DNA of 64,000 nucleotides from Pasteurella oralis (lineage in GTDB: Bacteria; Pseudomonadota; Gammaproteobacteria; Enterobacterales; Pasteurellaceae): positions 372,001 to 436,000 of the forward strand of contig NZ_NXGB01000001.1 of NCBI RefSeq assembly GCF_002850605.1, read 5' to 3'. Made by a program: the position numbers and the translations under genes. Below the pieces are notes generated by a model. The model was not told the DNA's origin. It saw only the letters and a list, made by a program, of their open reading frames with translations, and ran no database searches. Positions 39,858 to 50,130 of the stretch are shown here, one piece after another. Numbering within the stretch: the stretch's first letter is position 1; each line of letters opens with the position of its first letter.

Positions 39858-40340
39858 TTAACCAAGTCGAGCGTTTTTCATGATCCGATCTTTAGTGACT
39901 TTCCATTCACGCTCTTTAATATCTTCACGCTTATCATGTTGTTTTTTCCCTTTGGCTAAACCAATTTTTATTTTCGCCCAGGCACCTTTCCAATAAAGGG
40001 AGAGAGCAACAATAGTATAGCCGTCGCGATTCGCTTTACCAAATAAAGAAGCTAATTCTTTTTGGTTTAATAGCAATTTACGCGTACGAGTAGGATCACA
40101 CACAATATGTGTCGAGGCGAGGCTTAATGGTTGAATTGTTGCACCAAATAAATAGGCTTCGCCATTTTTGAAAATAATATAGCTGTCGCTGATATTAGCT
40201 TTGCCTGCGCGCATTGATTTAACTTCCCAGCCTTGTAATGAAAGCCCAGCTTCGATTTCATCTTCAATAAAGTAGTCATGTCTTGCACGTTTATTTAGCG
40301 CAATCGTATTTGAGGCTACTTTGGCTTTTTTCTTTGTCAT
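39858..40340 (-). CDS. smpB: SsrA-binding protein
   Basis: SmpB binds tmRNA and brings it to stalled ribosomes. The 160-residue product shows [45 protein letters not shown] and the lysine-rich C-terminal tail ([28 protein letters not shown]) that enters the decoding site. I start at the ATG at 40340 ([10 protein letters not shown]), with GGA upstream, six codons inside the longest frame. The tmRNA gene itself is not in this window. Confidence 0.96.
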   Translation of the reverse strand: MTKKKAKVASNTIALNKRARHDYFIEDEIEAGLSLQGWEVKSMRAGKANISDSYIIFKNGEAYLFGATIQPLSLASTHIVCDPTRTRKLLLNQKELASLFGKANRDGYTIVALSLYWKGAWAKIKIGLAKGKKQHDKREDIKEREWKVTKDRIMKNARLG

Positions 40341-40557
40341 GATTATCCGTTTTATCAACTATGAATTGGGGAATTCTACCTAAACTTTGTTGAGATAGCA
40401 AAACTAGATGGATTGATATAATATAACCAGCTTAGTGCAATTCATGTTGCAGCGCTTAATCAAAGTGTGTTTAAGTATTAGCATATGTCGTTTTGCAGAT
40501 AGCCGATTAAAAGTGCGGTCTGTTTTTGCAAAATTTTGAAATAAAAAGGTAATAAAC

Positions 40558-42030
40558 ATGAAATATAAAGATTTGCGTGATTTTTTGGATTTACTTGAAC
40601 AACGTGGTGAATTGAAACGTATTAAACAAGAAGTCGATCCTTATTTAGAAATGACGGAAATTTCTGACCGCACGTTACGTGCGGGAGGACCTGCGCTGTT
40701 ATTTGAGAACCCAAAAGGATTTGCTATTCCTGTTTTGTGTAATTTATTTGGTACCCCAAAACGTGTAGCGATGGGGATGGGGCAGGAGGATGTTGCAGCA
40801 TTACGTGATGTTGGCAAGTTGCTGGCTTTTTTGAAAGAACCAGAACCACCAAAAGGATTTAAAGATTTTTTATCTAGCTTACCGCAGTTTAAACAAGTAT
40901 TAAATATGCCAACGAAAGTATTGGGCAAAGCTGATTGCCAACAAGTCGTTTTGAAAGGGGATGAGGTTGATTTGTACAAATTGCCGATTATGCAGTGCTG
41001 GAAAGACGATGTCGCACCGTTGGTTACATGGGGATTAACTATTACTAAAGGTCCCTTGAAAAAACGTCAAAACTTAGGCATTTACCGCCAGCAATTAATT
41101 GCTAAAAATAAGTTAATCATGCGTTGGCTATCGCATCGTGGTGGTGCATTAGATTTTCAAGAGTGGAAAGAAACACATCCAGATAAACCTTTTCCTGTGT
41201 CTGTGGCGTTGGGGGCTGATCCTGCGACAATTTTAGGTGCAGTAACGCCTATACCTGACACGTTATCAGAATATGCGTTTGCTGGATTATTGCGCGGAAC
41301 TAAGACGGCAGTTGTTAAGTCAGTCAGTAATGATTTAGAAGTACCTGCGAGTGCAGAAATTGTGTTAGAAGGCTATATTGATCCAAATGAAACTGCGCTT
41401 GAAGGTCCTTATGGCGATCACACCGGCTATTATAATGAACAAGAGTACTTCCCTGTGTTTACTGTTACCCATATTACGATGCGTAAGGATCCAATTTATC
41501 ATTCGACTTATACGGGGCGTCCACCAGATGAACCCGCAGTATTAGGGGAAGCACTAAATGAAGTTTTTATTCCTATTTTGCAAAAACAATTTCCTGAAAT
41601 TGTTGATTTTTATTTGCCGCCTGAAGGCTGTTCTTATCGGTTAGCTGTGGTCACGATTAAGAAACAATATGCGGGACATGCGAAACGTGTGATGATGGGG
41701 GTGTGGTCATTTTTACGCCAGTTTATGTACACGAAATTTGTCATAGTCTGTGATGATGATGTGAATGCACGTGATTGGAAAGATGTAATTTGGGCAATGA
41801 CGACGCGTTGTGATCCTGTACGTGATTTAACCTTAGTAGAGAATACGCCTATTGATTATCTTGATTTTGCTTCGCCAGTTGCTGGGTTAGGTTCAAAAAT
41901 GGGGATTGATGCAACCAATAAATGGGCAGGCGAAACCCAACGAGAATGGGGCATTCCAATTAAAAAAGATCCTGAGGTTGTTAAACGAGTGGATGAAATT
42001 TGGCAAAGTTTAGGCATTATCGTAGATTGA
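40558..42030 (+). CDS. ubiD: 3-octaprenyl-4-hydroxybenzoate carboxy-lyase UbiD
   Basis: UbiD decarboxylates polyprenyl-4-hydroxybenzoate in ubiquinone synthesis, using prenylated FMN made by UbiX. The 490-residue product is full length, with [38 protein letters not shown] at the start, the cofactor-binding [27 protein letters not shown] segment, and the catalytic E-R-E region around [41 protein letters not shown] precedes the ATG. It ends at a terminator shared with facing arcA. Confidence 0.95.
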   Translation: MKYKDLRDFLDLLEQRGELKRIKQEVDPYLEMTEISDRTLRAGGPALLFENPKGFAIPVLCNLFGTPKRVAMGMGQEDVAALRDVGKLLAFLKEPEPPKGFKDFLSSLPQFKQVLNMPTKVLGKADCQQVVLKGDEVDLYKLPIMQCWKDDVAPLVTWGLTITKGPLKKRQNLGIYRQQLIAKNKLIMRWLSHRGGALDFQEWKETHPDKPFPVSVALGADPATILGAVTPIPDTLSEYAFAGLLRGTKTAVVKSVSNDLEVPASAEIVLEGYIDPNETALEGPYGDHTGYYNEQEYFPVFTVTHITMRKDPIYHSTYTGRPPDEPAVLGEALNEVFIPILQKQFPEIVDFYLPPEGCSYRLAVVTIKKQYAGHAKRVMMGVWSFLRQFMYTKFVIVCDDDVNARDWKDVIWAMTTRCDPVRDLTLVENTPIDYLDFASPVAGLGSKMGIDATNKWAGETQREWGIPIKKDPEVVKRVDEIWQSLGIIVD

Positions 42031-42109
42031 TTTTGGCAGAAAAAGCAAGCCTAACCGTCTATGATTTGAAAAGAAGATAATGCTTAAATAAAGATAGTTG
42101 TTTATTGGT

Positions 42110-42149
42110 AATTAAAAAGCCTACCAAAAGTACTTTGGTAGGCTTTTTC
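42110..42149. terminator. bidirectional terminator between ubiD and arcA
   Basis: A perfect 15-bp stem, 42114-42128 with 42134-42148 (core AGCCTACCAAA), carries A and T runs at its ends. Confidence 0.95.
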
Positions 42150-42161
42150 TTTGTTAAATTT

Positions 42162-42872
42162 TTATTCTAATTCACCACAGAAACGATAGCCCTCACCGTG
42201 AATTGTGGTAATGATTTCGGGTGTTGCTGGATGATCTTCAAAATGTTTACGAATACGGCGGATAGTGACATCAACAGTCCGATCTTGCGGTTTTAATTCG
42301 CGTCCCGTCATTTTCTTCAATAATTCCTCACGCGTTTGGATTTTGCCTGGATGTTCACAGAAATGTAACATAGCGCGGAATTCGCTACGTGGTAATTTAT
42401 ATTCTTCACCTTCTGGATTGATTAGAGTCCGGCTATTGAGATCTAATGTCCAACCATTGAAACGATATTGATCAATAGGTTGTGCCACTTCTTTCGTGTT
42501 TTCTTGCATGGTACGTTGCAATAAGTTCCTTGCACGAATAGTCAATTCTCTCGGGTTAAATGGTTTAGTGATATAGTCATCGGCACCAATTTCTAAACCC
42601 AAAATTTTATCGACTTCATTATCGCGTCCAGTTAAAAACATTAATGCTGTATCAGTTGTTTCACGTAATTCACGTGCAAGCATTAAACCATTCTTACCAG
42701 GTAAGTTAATATCCATAATGACAAGATTAATGACTTTATTAGACAGAATACGGTGCATCTGTGCACCATCTGCAGCCTCAAATACTTCATAACCCTCAGC
42801 TTCAAAAATACTTTTTAGCGTATTTCTTGTAATTGCTTCGTCTTCAACAATTAAAATTTGTGGCGTTCCCAT
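42162..42872 (-). CDS. arcA: aerobic respiration control response regulator ArcA
   Basis: ArcA represses aerobic metabolism genes when phosphorylated by ArcB under low oxygen. The 236-residue product has the receiver pocket ILIVEDE, phospho-acceptor Asp in [12 protein letters not shown] and KPFNPREL, then a winged helix with the ArcA-specific [59 protein letters not shown] precedes the ATG. Directly upstream, GTTAATAATTTTGTT and AACAAAATTAAC (42901-42938) form an imperfect inverted repeat resembling ArcA boxes, so self-control is possible. Confidence 0.96.
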   Translation of the reverse strand: MGTPQILIVEDEAITRNTLKSIFEAEGYEVFEAADGAQMHRILSNKVINLVIMDINLPGKNGLMLARELRETTDTALMFLTGRDNEVDKILGLEIGADDYITKPFNPRELTIRARNLLQRTMQENTKEVAQPIDQYRFNGWTLDLNSRTLINPEGEEYKLPRSEFRAMLHFCEHPGKIQTREELLKKMTGRELKPQDRTVDVTIRRIRKHFEDHPATPEIITTIHGEGYRFCGELE

Positions 42873-43025
42873 TTGTATTTCCTATTACAATTTTCTAAAA
42901 GTTAATAATTTTGTTAGCAAGATAAGAACAAAATTAACGTGCTCATTGTATAGTTGCAACATAATTGTAACAATAGAAAAAGTGAGTTTTGTTAAATTAG
43001 ATAGTCATTTCATGACCTAGATCAT

Positions 43026-43173
43026 AAAAAAATCCCTCAATAGAGTGAGGTTATTGAGGGAATAAGCAGAGCTGAATGCTCGTTTAAGTTACATACAAAA
43101 TTGTGAATAACGTGATATTTTGGATGAGTTTTTCCTCAACATTGTAGTCAGAAAATGGGTTTATTTTGAGGAA
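43026..43173 (-). ncRNA. candidate small RNA upstream of arcA
   Basis: A minus-strand intrinsic terminator (TCCCTCAATA/TATTGAGGGA, 43061-43052 with 43042-43033, then seven T) stands in a 468-bp spacer with no coding frame behind it. At the other end TTCCTCAA (43173-43166) and TTGAGGAA (43139-43132) form a perfect 8-bp 5' stem. A TATAGT at 43183-43178 would place the RNA start near 43171. A TTGATCAGGACAGA word, with one good FNR half-site, is centred about 41 bases before that start. The transcript would be about 145 bases. The terminator and stem are seen; the promoter and RNA are inferred. Confidence 0.5.
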
Positions 43174-43340
43174 TATCACTATAAAGGCTATCCTACAATA
43201 ATTTTCTGTCCTGATCAAAACTTATTTTTATAAAAAAAATAAGTTAGCTGAATTTTAGCTTATTTACTGAATATTTTTTAGATTTGAAAGTAGCTTATGC
43301 TAGAATGTAACTTATGAATTTTCGTTGTAATGATGTATTT

Positions 43341-45068
43341 ATGAAAAAAATATTCTCAGTTTTATTGCTTTTGTCAGTGGCATTAATGGCACAAGCTAGT
43401 TTTTTTGATAAAAAACCACGTTTTTTAAGTGCAGATCAAGCATTTATTTTTTCTAGTAGCCAACAAGCAGAAATGATTGAACTGAATTGGTTAATTGCGG
43501 AAAACTACTATTTATATAAGCAATCTTTCGAGATTAACGGGATCAATGTTGGACTCGGCGAAATAGATTTTCCTGCTGCCGAAAAGTACCAAGATGATTT
43601 TTTTGGTGAAGTGGAAATTTATCGTAATGACGTGACATTACAAGTTCCTCTATCAAAAATTAATCAGCATGCTCAATTACAAATCAGCTATCAAGGTTGT
43701 ACAACTGGATTTTGTTACCCACCAGAAACAAAAGTTGTTGATATCAACCCAATATTTACAGCAAATGTGTTAGAAAAGATTGAAACTTCGCCAAAATCGA
43801 CCGCACTTCAACCACCCGTGTTAGCAGAACAAGATCGCCTAGCTGCCAGTTTATTCCAAAGTAAGTATGCCGTATTTTGGTTCTTTTTATTTGGTTTAGG
43901 TCTTGCATTTACTCCTTGTGTACTCCCGATGTTGCCTTTGCTCTCTGCGATTGTGATTGGTGCCAATCAGCGACCTTCAACAACACGTGCATTAGGACTC
44001 AGTATCGTATATGTACAAGGAATGGCATTGACTTATACTTTACTTGGTTTGATTGTTGCGGCAATAGGCTTGCCATTTCAAGTCGCACTACAAAGCCCTT
44101 ATGTTTTAGTTGCGCTTGCTATTATTTTTACTTTGCTTGCACTATCGATGTTTGGCTTATTCACTTTACAGCTACCAAGCCGTTTACAAACGAAATTAAC
44201 GCAGTATAGCCAGCAACAGAAAAGTGGTGCGTTTAGTGGTGTGTTTGTGATGGGGATGATTGCAGGCTTAGTTGCCTCGCCTTGTACTTCTGCGCCTCTG
44301 TCGGGGGTGTTACTGTATGTAGCACAAAGCGGCGATTTATTTACTGGGGCGATTACTTTGTATTTATTAGCGTTAGGTATGGGAACGCCGTTAATTTTAA
44401 TTACTGTTTTTGGCAATAAAGTTTTACCAAAATCTGGTGATTGGATGATTCAAGTAAAAAATGCGTTTGGCTTTGTATTACTTGCCTTACCTGTATTCTT
44501 ACTTTCTCGTGTTTTTCCTGATATAGAAAGTCATCTATGGTTTAGTTTAGCTGTTGGCTTTGTATTATGGTTATTATTTCAATTGAGACATCGTCGTTGG
44601 ATTTGGTTCGTACTTTTTGCAGCTTTAGTATTAGGTAAAGTTTATTATTTTCCATTGCAGAGTGAGGTGTTAGGAAAAAGTGCGGTTAAAAAATTAGAAA
44701 TTTCACAACATGTGCCGTTTCAGTCAGTCACAAGTTATGCACAGTTACAACAAGTGTTACAACAAAATCCTAAAGCAATGGCTATGTTAGACTTGTATGC
44801 AGATTGGTGTGTGGCATGTAAAGAATTTGAAAAATATACTTTTTCTGATCCACTAGTACAAAAGCAGTTTGAGCATATTTTATTATTGCAAGTGGATATG
44901 ACGAAAAACACGGAACAAAATCGTGAATTATTACAGAAGTTACAAGTTATCGGATTACCTACGCTTATTTTCTTTGATCAGCAAGGCAATGAAATTGTGG
45001 GAAGCCGAGTGACAGGTTTTATGCAAGCGGCCCCTTTTGCTACTTGGTTACAACAAATTAAACCTTAG
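43341..45068 (+). CDS. dsbD: thiol:disulfide interchange protein DsbD
   Basis: DsbD carries electrons from cytoplasmic thioredoxin across the inner membrane to DsbC and other periplasmic thiol proteins. The 575-residue product has a signal peptide (MKKIFSVLLLLSVALMAQA), an N-terminal domain with the cysteine pair in CTTGFCYPPE, eight membrane helices with the pair in FTPCVLPMLP and SPCTSAPLSG, and a C-terminal thioredoxin domain with ADWCVACKEFE. I chose the ATG at 43341 because it starts the signal peptide; an ATG nine codons earlier has no better ribosome site. An extended -10 (TGCTAGAAT) lies just upstream near 43300. Confidence 0.94.
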   Translation: MKKIFSVLLLLSVALMAQASFFDKKPRFLSADQAFIFSSSQQAEMIELNWLIAENYYLYKQSFEINGINVGLGEIDFPAAEKYQDDFFGEVEIYRNDVTLQVPLSKINQHAQLQISYQGCTTGFCYPPETKVVDINPIFTANVLEKIETSPKSTALQPPVLAEQDRLAASLFQSKYAVFWFFLFGLGLAFTPCVLPMLPLLSAIVIGANQRPSTTRALGLSIVYVQGMALTYTLLGLIVAAIGLPFQVALQSPYVLVALAIIFTLLALSMFGLFTLQLPSRLQTKLTQYSQQQKSGAFSGVFVMGMIAGLVASPCTSAPLSGVLLYVAQSGDLFTGAITLYLLALGMGTPLILITVFGNKVLPKSGDWMIQVKNAFGFVLLALPVFLLSRVFPDIESHLWFSLAVGFVLWLLFQLRHRRWIWFVLFAALVLGKVYYFPLQSEVLGKSAVKKLEISQHVPFQSVTSYAQLQQVLQQNPKAMAMLDLYADWCVACKEFEKYTFSDPLVQKQFEHILLLQVDMTKNTEQNRELLQKLQVIGLPTLIFFDQQGNEIVGSRVTGFMQAAPFATWLQQIKP

Positions 45069-45153
45069 TTTTCAAATGCAAATTATTAACTTAAAGTAAA
45101 AAATCCCTTTCTTGTTTACTGGTTTTTTGCTTTTTAGATGATTGTTAAGATAG

Positions 45154-45197
45154 GGTTAACTTTAGTTCAACGAATAGAATTGAAGTTAACCTTTTTT
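45154..45197 (+). terminator. terminator-like hairpin in the leader of the second doxX gene
   Basis: GGTTAACTT (45154-45162) pairs with AAGTTAACC (45183-45191), extended by CAA/TTG inside, then six T. It ends only about 22 bp before the doxX ATG, leaving no room for a promoter between. It either ends dsbD far downstream of its stop or acts as an attenuator for doxX. Confidence 0.7.
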
Positions 45198-45218
45198 ATT
45201 GTATTGAAGGAAAGCAAA

Positions 45219-45623
45219 ATGGATTCATTAAACAAATTTCAACCTTATGTGTTAGCCTTATTGCGTATTATTGCTGGTTATATGTTTTTATTACATGGTA
45301 CCGCGAAATTTTTTGAGTTCCCTATTTCTATGACTGGCGGCAATGGGGCTGTTGAATTTTTTTCACTTTATGGGATTGGTGGGCTAATTGAAATTACAGG
45401 GGGAATTTTGATTATACTTGGCTTATTCACTCGTCCTGCAGCATTTATGTTGTCTGGTCAAATGGCCTATGCTTATTTTTTCATACATGCTTCAGTAGAA
45501 AATATATTGTTACCAGTAGTTAACCAAGGTGAGTTAGCGGCGCTTTATTCTTTAGTTTTCTGCTATTTTGTAGTTTCTGGTGCAGGTGCGTTTGCATTTG
45601 ATAATAGACGTAATAAAGGCTAA
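45219..45623 (+). CDS. DoxX-family membrane protein (second copy)
   Basis: The 134-residue product has four predicted membrane helices and the DoxX pattern LALLRIIAGYMFLLHGTAKFFEFP, then GLIEITGGILIILGLFTRPAAFMLSGQMAYAYFF. It is the shorter, widespread DoxX type and is not closely similar to the hvf-operon DoxX. GAAGGAAAGCAAA precedes the ATG at 45219; the frame stays open 27 codons upstream across the hairpin, but no ribosome site is there. It is monocistronic, between dsbD and purH, with its own terminator. The function is unknown. Confidence 0.85.
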   Translation: MDSLNKFQPYVLALLRIIAGYMFLLHGTAKFFEFPISMTGGNGAVEFFSLYGIGGLIEITGGILIILGLFTRPAAFMLSGQMAYAYFFIHASVENILLPVVNQGELAALYSLVFCYFVVSGAGAFAFDNRRNKG

Positions 45624-45641
45624 TTTTCTATTTCATAAGCT

Positions 45642-45682
45642 AAAACGGTCTGTTTCAGTAGATGGAAACAGACCGTTTTTTA
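45642..45682 (+). terminator. terminator of the second doxX gene
   Basis: A perfect 15-bp stem, 45642-45656 with 45665-45679 (core ACGGTCTGTTTC), ends in a T-run. Confidence 0.92.
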
Positions 45683-45700
45683 TTGAAAATTTTCACACAA

Positions 45701-45722
45701 GCGCAAACGTTTGCGTTATAAT
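45701..45722 (+). promoter_or_regulatory. PurR operator and -10 box of purH
   Basis: The perfect palindrome CGCAAACGTTTGCG (45702-45715) matches the PurR consensus and lies directly before TATAAT (45717-45722). Purine repression of purH-purD-glyA is therefore likely. Confidence 0.9.
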
Positions 45723-45775
45723 TCGTGCTTCTCTTTTATGACTCATTTTTAACTCTCAATTTTAAGGATTTTTCA

Positions 45776-47377
45776 ATGCAAGCTAATCGTCCTATCCGTC
45801 AGGCATTACTGAGCGTTTCAGATAAAACTGGTATCGTTGAATTTGCCCAAGGCCTAGTGCAACGTGGTGTGAAATTACTTTCAACGGGTGGCACAGCAAA
45901 ATTATTAACTAATAATGGCTTACCCGTAATCGAAGTATCAGATTATACAGGATTTCCTGAGATGATGGATGGGCGTGTGAAGACCTTACATCCTAAGGTG
46001 CATGGTGGTATTTTAGGTCGTCGTGGCACGGATGATGCGGTGATGAGCCAACATGGTATTGATGCTATTGATATGGTTGTGGTGAACTTATATCCTTTTG
46101 CAGCAACGGTAGCAAAAACGAATTGTACCTTAGAAGAAGCCGTTGAAAATATTGATATTGGTGGACCAACAATGGTACGTTCTGCGGCAAAGAATCATAA
46201 AGATGTAGCGATTGTGGTCAATAATCAGGATTTTTCAGCGATTCTGGCAGAAATGGATCAGCACCAAAACAGCTTAACTTTAGAAACGCGTTTTGATCTT
46301 GCTATTAAGGCGTTTGAGCACACCGCACAATATGACTCAATGATTGCGAACTATTTTGGTCAATTAGTCAAACCATATTTTGTGGCAGAGGAAGAAGATA
46401 CGGAAGCGAAGTGCGGTCAATTTCCACGTACTTTAAACTTAAATTTTATCCGTAAACAAACCATGCGTTATGGTGAAAATGGTCATCAAAAAGCGGCATT
46501 TTATGTGGAAAAAGAAGTGAAGGAAGCTTCTGTTTCAACGGCAACGCAATTACAAGGTAAAGCCCTTTCTTACAATAATATTGCAGATACAGATGCCGCA
46601 CTAGAATGTGTAAAAAGTTTTGTTGAACCAGCTTGTGTCATTGTGAAGCATGCAAACCCATGTGGTGTGGCTTTAGGTAAAGATATTTTGGAAGCTTATG
46701 ATCGTGCTTATCAAACCGATCCAACCTCTGCATTTGGTGGCATTATTGCCTTCAACCGTGAACTTGATGCGGAGACGGCACAAATTATTATTGATCGTCA
46801 ATTTGTAGAAGTGATCATTGCGCCAACGGTGTCTGAACAAGCAAAAATATTATTAAAAGCGAAAAAAAATGTGCGCGTTTTAGCTTGTGGTCAATGGGCG
46901 CAAGCAGAGCAACGTTTAGATTTTAAACGAGTAAACGGTGGCTTGTTAGTACAAGAAAGCGATTTAGGTATGGTTGAGCTTGCCGATTTAAAAGTGGTGA
47001 GTAAGCGTCAACCTACAGAGCAAGAATTAAAAGATTTATTATTTTGTTGGAAAGTAGCGAAATTTGTCAAATCCAATGCGATTGTTTATGCCAAAAATAA
47101 TCAAACGATTGGTATTGGTGCGGGACAAATGAGTCGTGTGTATTCTGCCAAAATTGCGGGAATTAAAGCACAAGATGAAGGTTTGGAAGTGGCTGGTTGC
47201 GTAATGGCTTCTGATGCATTCTTCCCATTCCGCGATGGTATTGATGCCGCTGCGAAAGTGGGCATTCAATGTGTTATTCACCCTGGTGGTTCAATGCGCG
47301 ATCAAGAGGTCATTGATGCGGCAGATGAGCATAATATGGTGATGGTATTGACGGGAATGCGTCATTTTAGACATTAG
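45776..47377 (+). CDS. purH: bifunctional AICAR formyltransferase/IMP cyclohydrolase
   Basis: PurH does the last two steps of IMP synthesis. The 533-residue product has the N-terminal MGS-like cyclohydrolase domain ([29 protein letters not shown]) and the C-terminal transformylase domain with [11 protein letters not shown] and the zone around [17 protein letters not shown]; it ends [11 protein letters not shown] as usual. I start at the ATG at 45776 behind AAGGATTTTTCA; the longer frame starts inside the promoter. It heads purH-purD-glyA under a PurR box. Confidence 0.97.
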   Translation: MQANRPIRQALLSVSDKTGIVEFAQGLVQRGVKLLSTGGTAKLLTNNGLPVIEVSDYTGFPEMMDGRVKTLHPKVHGGILGRRGTDDAVMSQHGIDAIDMVVVNLYPFAATVAKTNCTLEEAVENIDIGGPTMVRSAAKNHKDVAIVVNNQDFSAILAEMDQHQNSLTLETRFDLAIKAFEHTAQYDSMIANYFGQLVKPYFVAEEEDTEAKCGQFPRTLNLNFIRKQTMRYGENGHQKAAFYVEKEVKEASVSTATQLQGKALSYNNIADTDAALECVKSFVEPACVIVKHANPCGVALGKDILEAYDRAYQTDPTSAFGGIIAFNRELDAETAQIIIDRQFVEVIIAPTVSEQAKILLKAKKNVRVLACGQWAQAEQRLDFKRVNGGLLVQESDLGMVELADLKVVSKRQPTEQELKDLLFCWKVAKFVKSNAIVYAKNNQTIGIGAGQMSRVYSAKIAGIKAQDEGLEVAGCVMASDAFFPFRDGIDAAAKVGIQCVIHPGGSMRDQEVIDAADEHNMVMVLTGMRHFRH

Positions 47378-47385
47378 GATGGATT

Positions 47386-47419
47386 GTTACTTTTCTTTAC
47401 TTCCGTAAAGAAAAGTAAC
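47386..47419. repeat. perfect 15-bp hairpin between purH and purD
   Basis: Bases 47386-47400 and 47405-47419 (core CTTTAC/GTAAAG) are perfect complements with a TTCC loop. No T-run follows, so it is probably a processing or stability element that sets the purH:purD ratio. Confidence 0.8.
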
Positions 47420-47450
47420 CGAATGAAATAAACCAATACAGGAAAACATT

Positions 47451-48740
47451 ATGAATATTCTCATCATCGGAAATGGCGGTCGTGAACATGCTCTTGCTTG
47501 GAAAGTAGCACAATCACCATTAGCAGGTAAAATTTTTGTGGCTCCGGGTAATGCGGGAACGGCGTTGGAAGATAAAGTTGAAAACATAGCTATTTCGGCG
47601 ACAGATGTTGAAAAATTAGTCGCTTTTGCACAAGAGAAGAAGGTTGGTTTAACGATTGTTGGACCAGAAGCGCCACTTGTTATTGGCGTAGTAGATGCAT
47701 TCCGTGCAGCTGGTTTGAAAATTTTTGGACCGACTCAAGCCGCCGCGCAATTAGAAGGGTCAAAAGCTTTTACCAAAGATTTTTTAGCGCGTCATAACAT
47801 TCCAACGGCTGAATATCAAAACTTTACCGAAGTTGAGCCTGCGTTGGCTTATTTACGTGAAAAGGGTGCGCCAATTGTAGTTAAAGCTGATGGGCTTGCC
47901 GCAGGCAAAGGCGTGATTGTGGCGATGACATTAGAAGAAGCTGAAGCCGCAGTGAAAGATATGTTGTCAGGCAATGCCTTTGGTGAAGCGGGTAGCCGTG
48001 TCGTGATTGAAGAGTTTTTGGACGGTGAAGAAGCCAGTTTCATTGTGATGGTGGATGGTAAAAATGTCGAGCCAATGGCAACCAGTCAAGATCATAAACG
48101 TGTGGGGGAAAACGATACTGGGTTGAATACTGGTGGTATGGGTGCCTATTCTCCAGCCCCTGTAGTCACGCCAGAAATCCACGATCGCATTATGCAACAA
48201 GTGATTTATCCAACAGTACATGGCATGGCGGCAGAGGGTAATGTTTATACAGGATTCCTTTATGCTGGTCTGATGATTATGCCAAATGGTCAACCAAAAG
48301 TGATTGAGTTTAACTGTCGTTTTGGTGATCCAGAAACCCAGCCTATTATGTTGCGTTTAGAATCCGATTTAGTTGAACTTTGTCTTGCTGCTTGTGATGG
48401 TAAGTTAGATCAGAAAAAATCACACTGGTGTGAAAAAGCGTCATTAGGTATTGTGTTGGCTGCGGAAGGTTATCCAGGCGATTATCGCAAAGGTGATGAA
48501 ATTACAGGGCTTGAAAGTGCGGTCGAAAATCAAAAAGTTTTCTTGGCTGGTGTGGAAAATAAAGTAGGTAAATTAGTCACAAATGGCGGACGTGTGGTAT
48601 GTGTGACCGCATTAGGTGATAGCGTTTATGATGCGCAACAACAAGCGTTAAGCTTAGCTGAAAAAGTCAACTGGACAGGGCGTTTTTATCGTCGTGATAT
48701 TGGTTATCGAGCCGTAGCGAGAGAGCAACAAAAAGGCTAA
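47451..48740 (+). CDS. purD: phosphoribosylamine--glycine ligase
   Basis: PurD makes glycinamide ribonucleotide from phosphoribosylamine, glycine and ATP. The 429-residue product is full length, with MNILIIGNGGREHALAWK, the ATP-grasp segments IVVKADGLAAGKGVIVAM and EEFLDGEEASFIVMVDG, and EFNCRFGDPETQ, which supplies magnesium ligands. AGGAAAACATT precedes the ATG. It follows purH with a 15-bp hairpin between. glyA, which supplies glycine, follows after 127 bp. Confidence 0.97.
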   Translation: MNILIIGNGGREHALAWKVAQSPLAGKIFVAPGNAGTALEDKVENIAISATDVEKLVAFAQEKKVGLTIVGPEAPLVIGVVDAFRAAGLKIFGPTQAAAQLEGSKAFTKDFLARHNIPTAEYQNFTEVEPALAYLREKGAPIVVKADGLAAGKGVIVAMTLEEAEAAVKDMLSGNAFGEAGSRVVIEEFLDGEEASFIVMVDGKNVEPMATSQDHKRVGENDTGLNTGGMGAYSPAPVVTPEIHDRIMQQVIYPTVHGMAAEGNVYTGFLYAGLMIMPNGQPKVIEFNCRFGDPETQPIMLRLESDLVELCLAACDGKLDQKKSHWCEKASLGIVLAAEGYPGDYRKGDEITGLESAVENQKVFLAGVENKVGKLVTNGGRVVCVTALGDSVYDAQQQALSLAEKVNWTGRFYRRDIGYRAVAREQQKG

Positions 48741-48751
48741 TTTGGCATGAT

Positions 48752-48783
48752 GAATTTTTTTCATTAAAACAATGAAAAAATTC
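48752..48783 (+). repeat. AT-rich hairpin behind purD
   Basis: GAATTTTTTTCATT and AATGAAAAAATTC pair with one bulged T. There is no clean T-run after it. It may end purD transcripts partly. Confidence 0.45.
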
Positions 48784-48867
48784 CGACTAAATTTTAATTA
48801 AAAAATACGCTATAAACCTGTACACTAACAAAATTCACAATCATCTTTACTTAAAGAGGAAATCATA

Positions 48868-50130
48868 ATGTTAAAAAGAAGTATGAACATCGCTGATTAC
48901 GATCCCGTTTTATGGCAAGCAATTCAAGATGAAAATCGCCGTCAAGAAGAACACATTGAATTAATTGCATCTGAAAACTATGCTAGCCCTCGTGTTATGG
49001 AAGCGCAAGGTTCTCAATTTACTAATAAATATGCGGAAGGTTATCCGGGTAAGCGTTATTACGGTGGTTGTGAGTATGCCGATATTGTTGAGCAATTGGC
49101 AATTGATCGTGCAAAAGCGTTATTCAACGCAGATTATGTCAATGTACAACCTCACTCAGGTTCACAAGCAAATGCGGCAGTGTATGGTGCTTTATTACAG
49201 CCACATGACACCATTCTTGGTATGAGCCTTGCACACGGAGGGCACTTAACGCACGGTGCATCAGTGAGCTTCTCGGGTAAAATCTATAACGCTGTACAAT
49301 ATGGTATCACTGCTGACGGTTTAATTGATTATGCAGATGTTCGTCAGAAGGCGTTAGAATGCAAACCCAAAATGATTGTCGCGGGTTTCTCTGCCTATTC
49401 TCAAGTCGTTGATTGGGCAAAAATGCGTGAAATTGCTGATGAAGTGGGCGCTTATCTTTTCGTTGACATGGCGCATGTTGCTGGTCTTATTGCGGCAGGT
49501 GTTTACCCAAGCCCATTACCACATGCACATGTTGTTACCACAACAACGCATAAAACTTTAGGTGGACCTCGTGGTGGTTTAATTCTTTCGGCAGCAAAAG
49601 ATGAAGAACTGTATAAAAAATTACAAAGCTCGGTGTTTCCTGCTAATCAAGGTGGTCCATTAGTGCATGTAATTGCAGCCAAAGCAGTCTGCTTTAAAGA
49701 AGCACTTGAGCCTGAGTATAAAGTATATCAGCAACAAGTGGTGAAAAATGCTAAAGCAATGGTAGACGTATTTAAACAGCGTGGTTATAACGTGGTTTCA
49801 AATAGTACAGAAAACCATTTATTCTTAGTGGATTTAGTCAGTCACGGTTTAACGGGTAAAGCCGCAGATGCGGCATTAGGTAGTGCAAACATTACGGTAA
49901 ACAAAAATGCGGTACCAAATGACCCACAAAAACCATTTGTGACTTCAGGTATTCGTGTGGGAACACCTTCAATTACGCGTCGTGGCTTTAAAGAAGCAGA
50001 GTCTGCTGAATTAGCAGGCTGGATGTGTGATGTATTAGATGCGATGGGTAAGGAAAATGAAACACAAGTGATTGCAGAAACAAAAGAAAAGGTTTTAGCA
50101 GTTTGTCAGCGCCTTCCTGTCTATGCCTAA
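48868..50130 (+). CDS. glyA: serine hydroxymethyltransferase
   Basis: GlyA turns serine and tetrahydrofolate into glycine and 5,10-methylene-THF, feeding purine synthesis (glycine for PurD) and MetF, both in this window. The 420-residue PLP enzyme has [39 protein letters not shown], the cofactor region [13 protein letters not shown] and the PLP-binding lysine in [31 protein letters not shown] precedes the ATG. The last eight bases overlap the next gene. Confidence 0.97.
   Translation: MLKRSMNIADYDPVLWQAIQDENRRQEEHIELIASENYASPRVMEAQGSQFTNKYAEGYPGKRYYGGCEYADIVEQLAIDRAKALFNADYVNVQPHSGSQANAAVYGALLQPHDTILGMSLAHGGHLTHGASVSFSGKIYNAVQYGITADGLIDYADVRQKALECKPKMIVAGFSAYSQVVDWAKMREIADEVGAYLFVDMAHVAGLIAAGVYPSPLPHAHVVTTTTHKTLGGPRGGLILSAAKDEELYKKLQSSVFPANQGGPLVHVIAAKAVCFKEALEPEYKVYQQQVVKNAKAMVDVFKQRGYNVVSNSTENHLFLVDLVSHGLTGKAADAALGSANITVNKNAVPNDPQKPFVTSGIRVGTPSITRRGFKEAESAELAGWMCDVLDAMGKENETQVIAETKEKVLAVCQRLPVYA

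Noticed and set aside
43083..43136. 17-codon minus-strand frame (MLRKNSSKISRYSQFCM) inside the candidate RNA near arcA
   Set aside because: It has no ribosome site and its start lies in the 5' stem; the RNA structure is the stronger signal.
45138..45218. Longer N terminus of the second DoxX protein
   Set aside because: The added 27 codons run through the terminator-like hairpin, have no ribosome site, and the ATG at 45219 has a good one.
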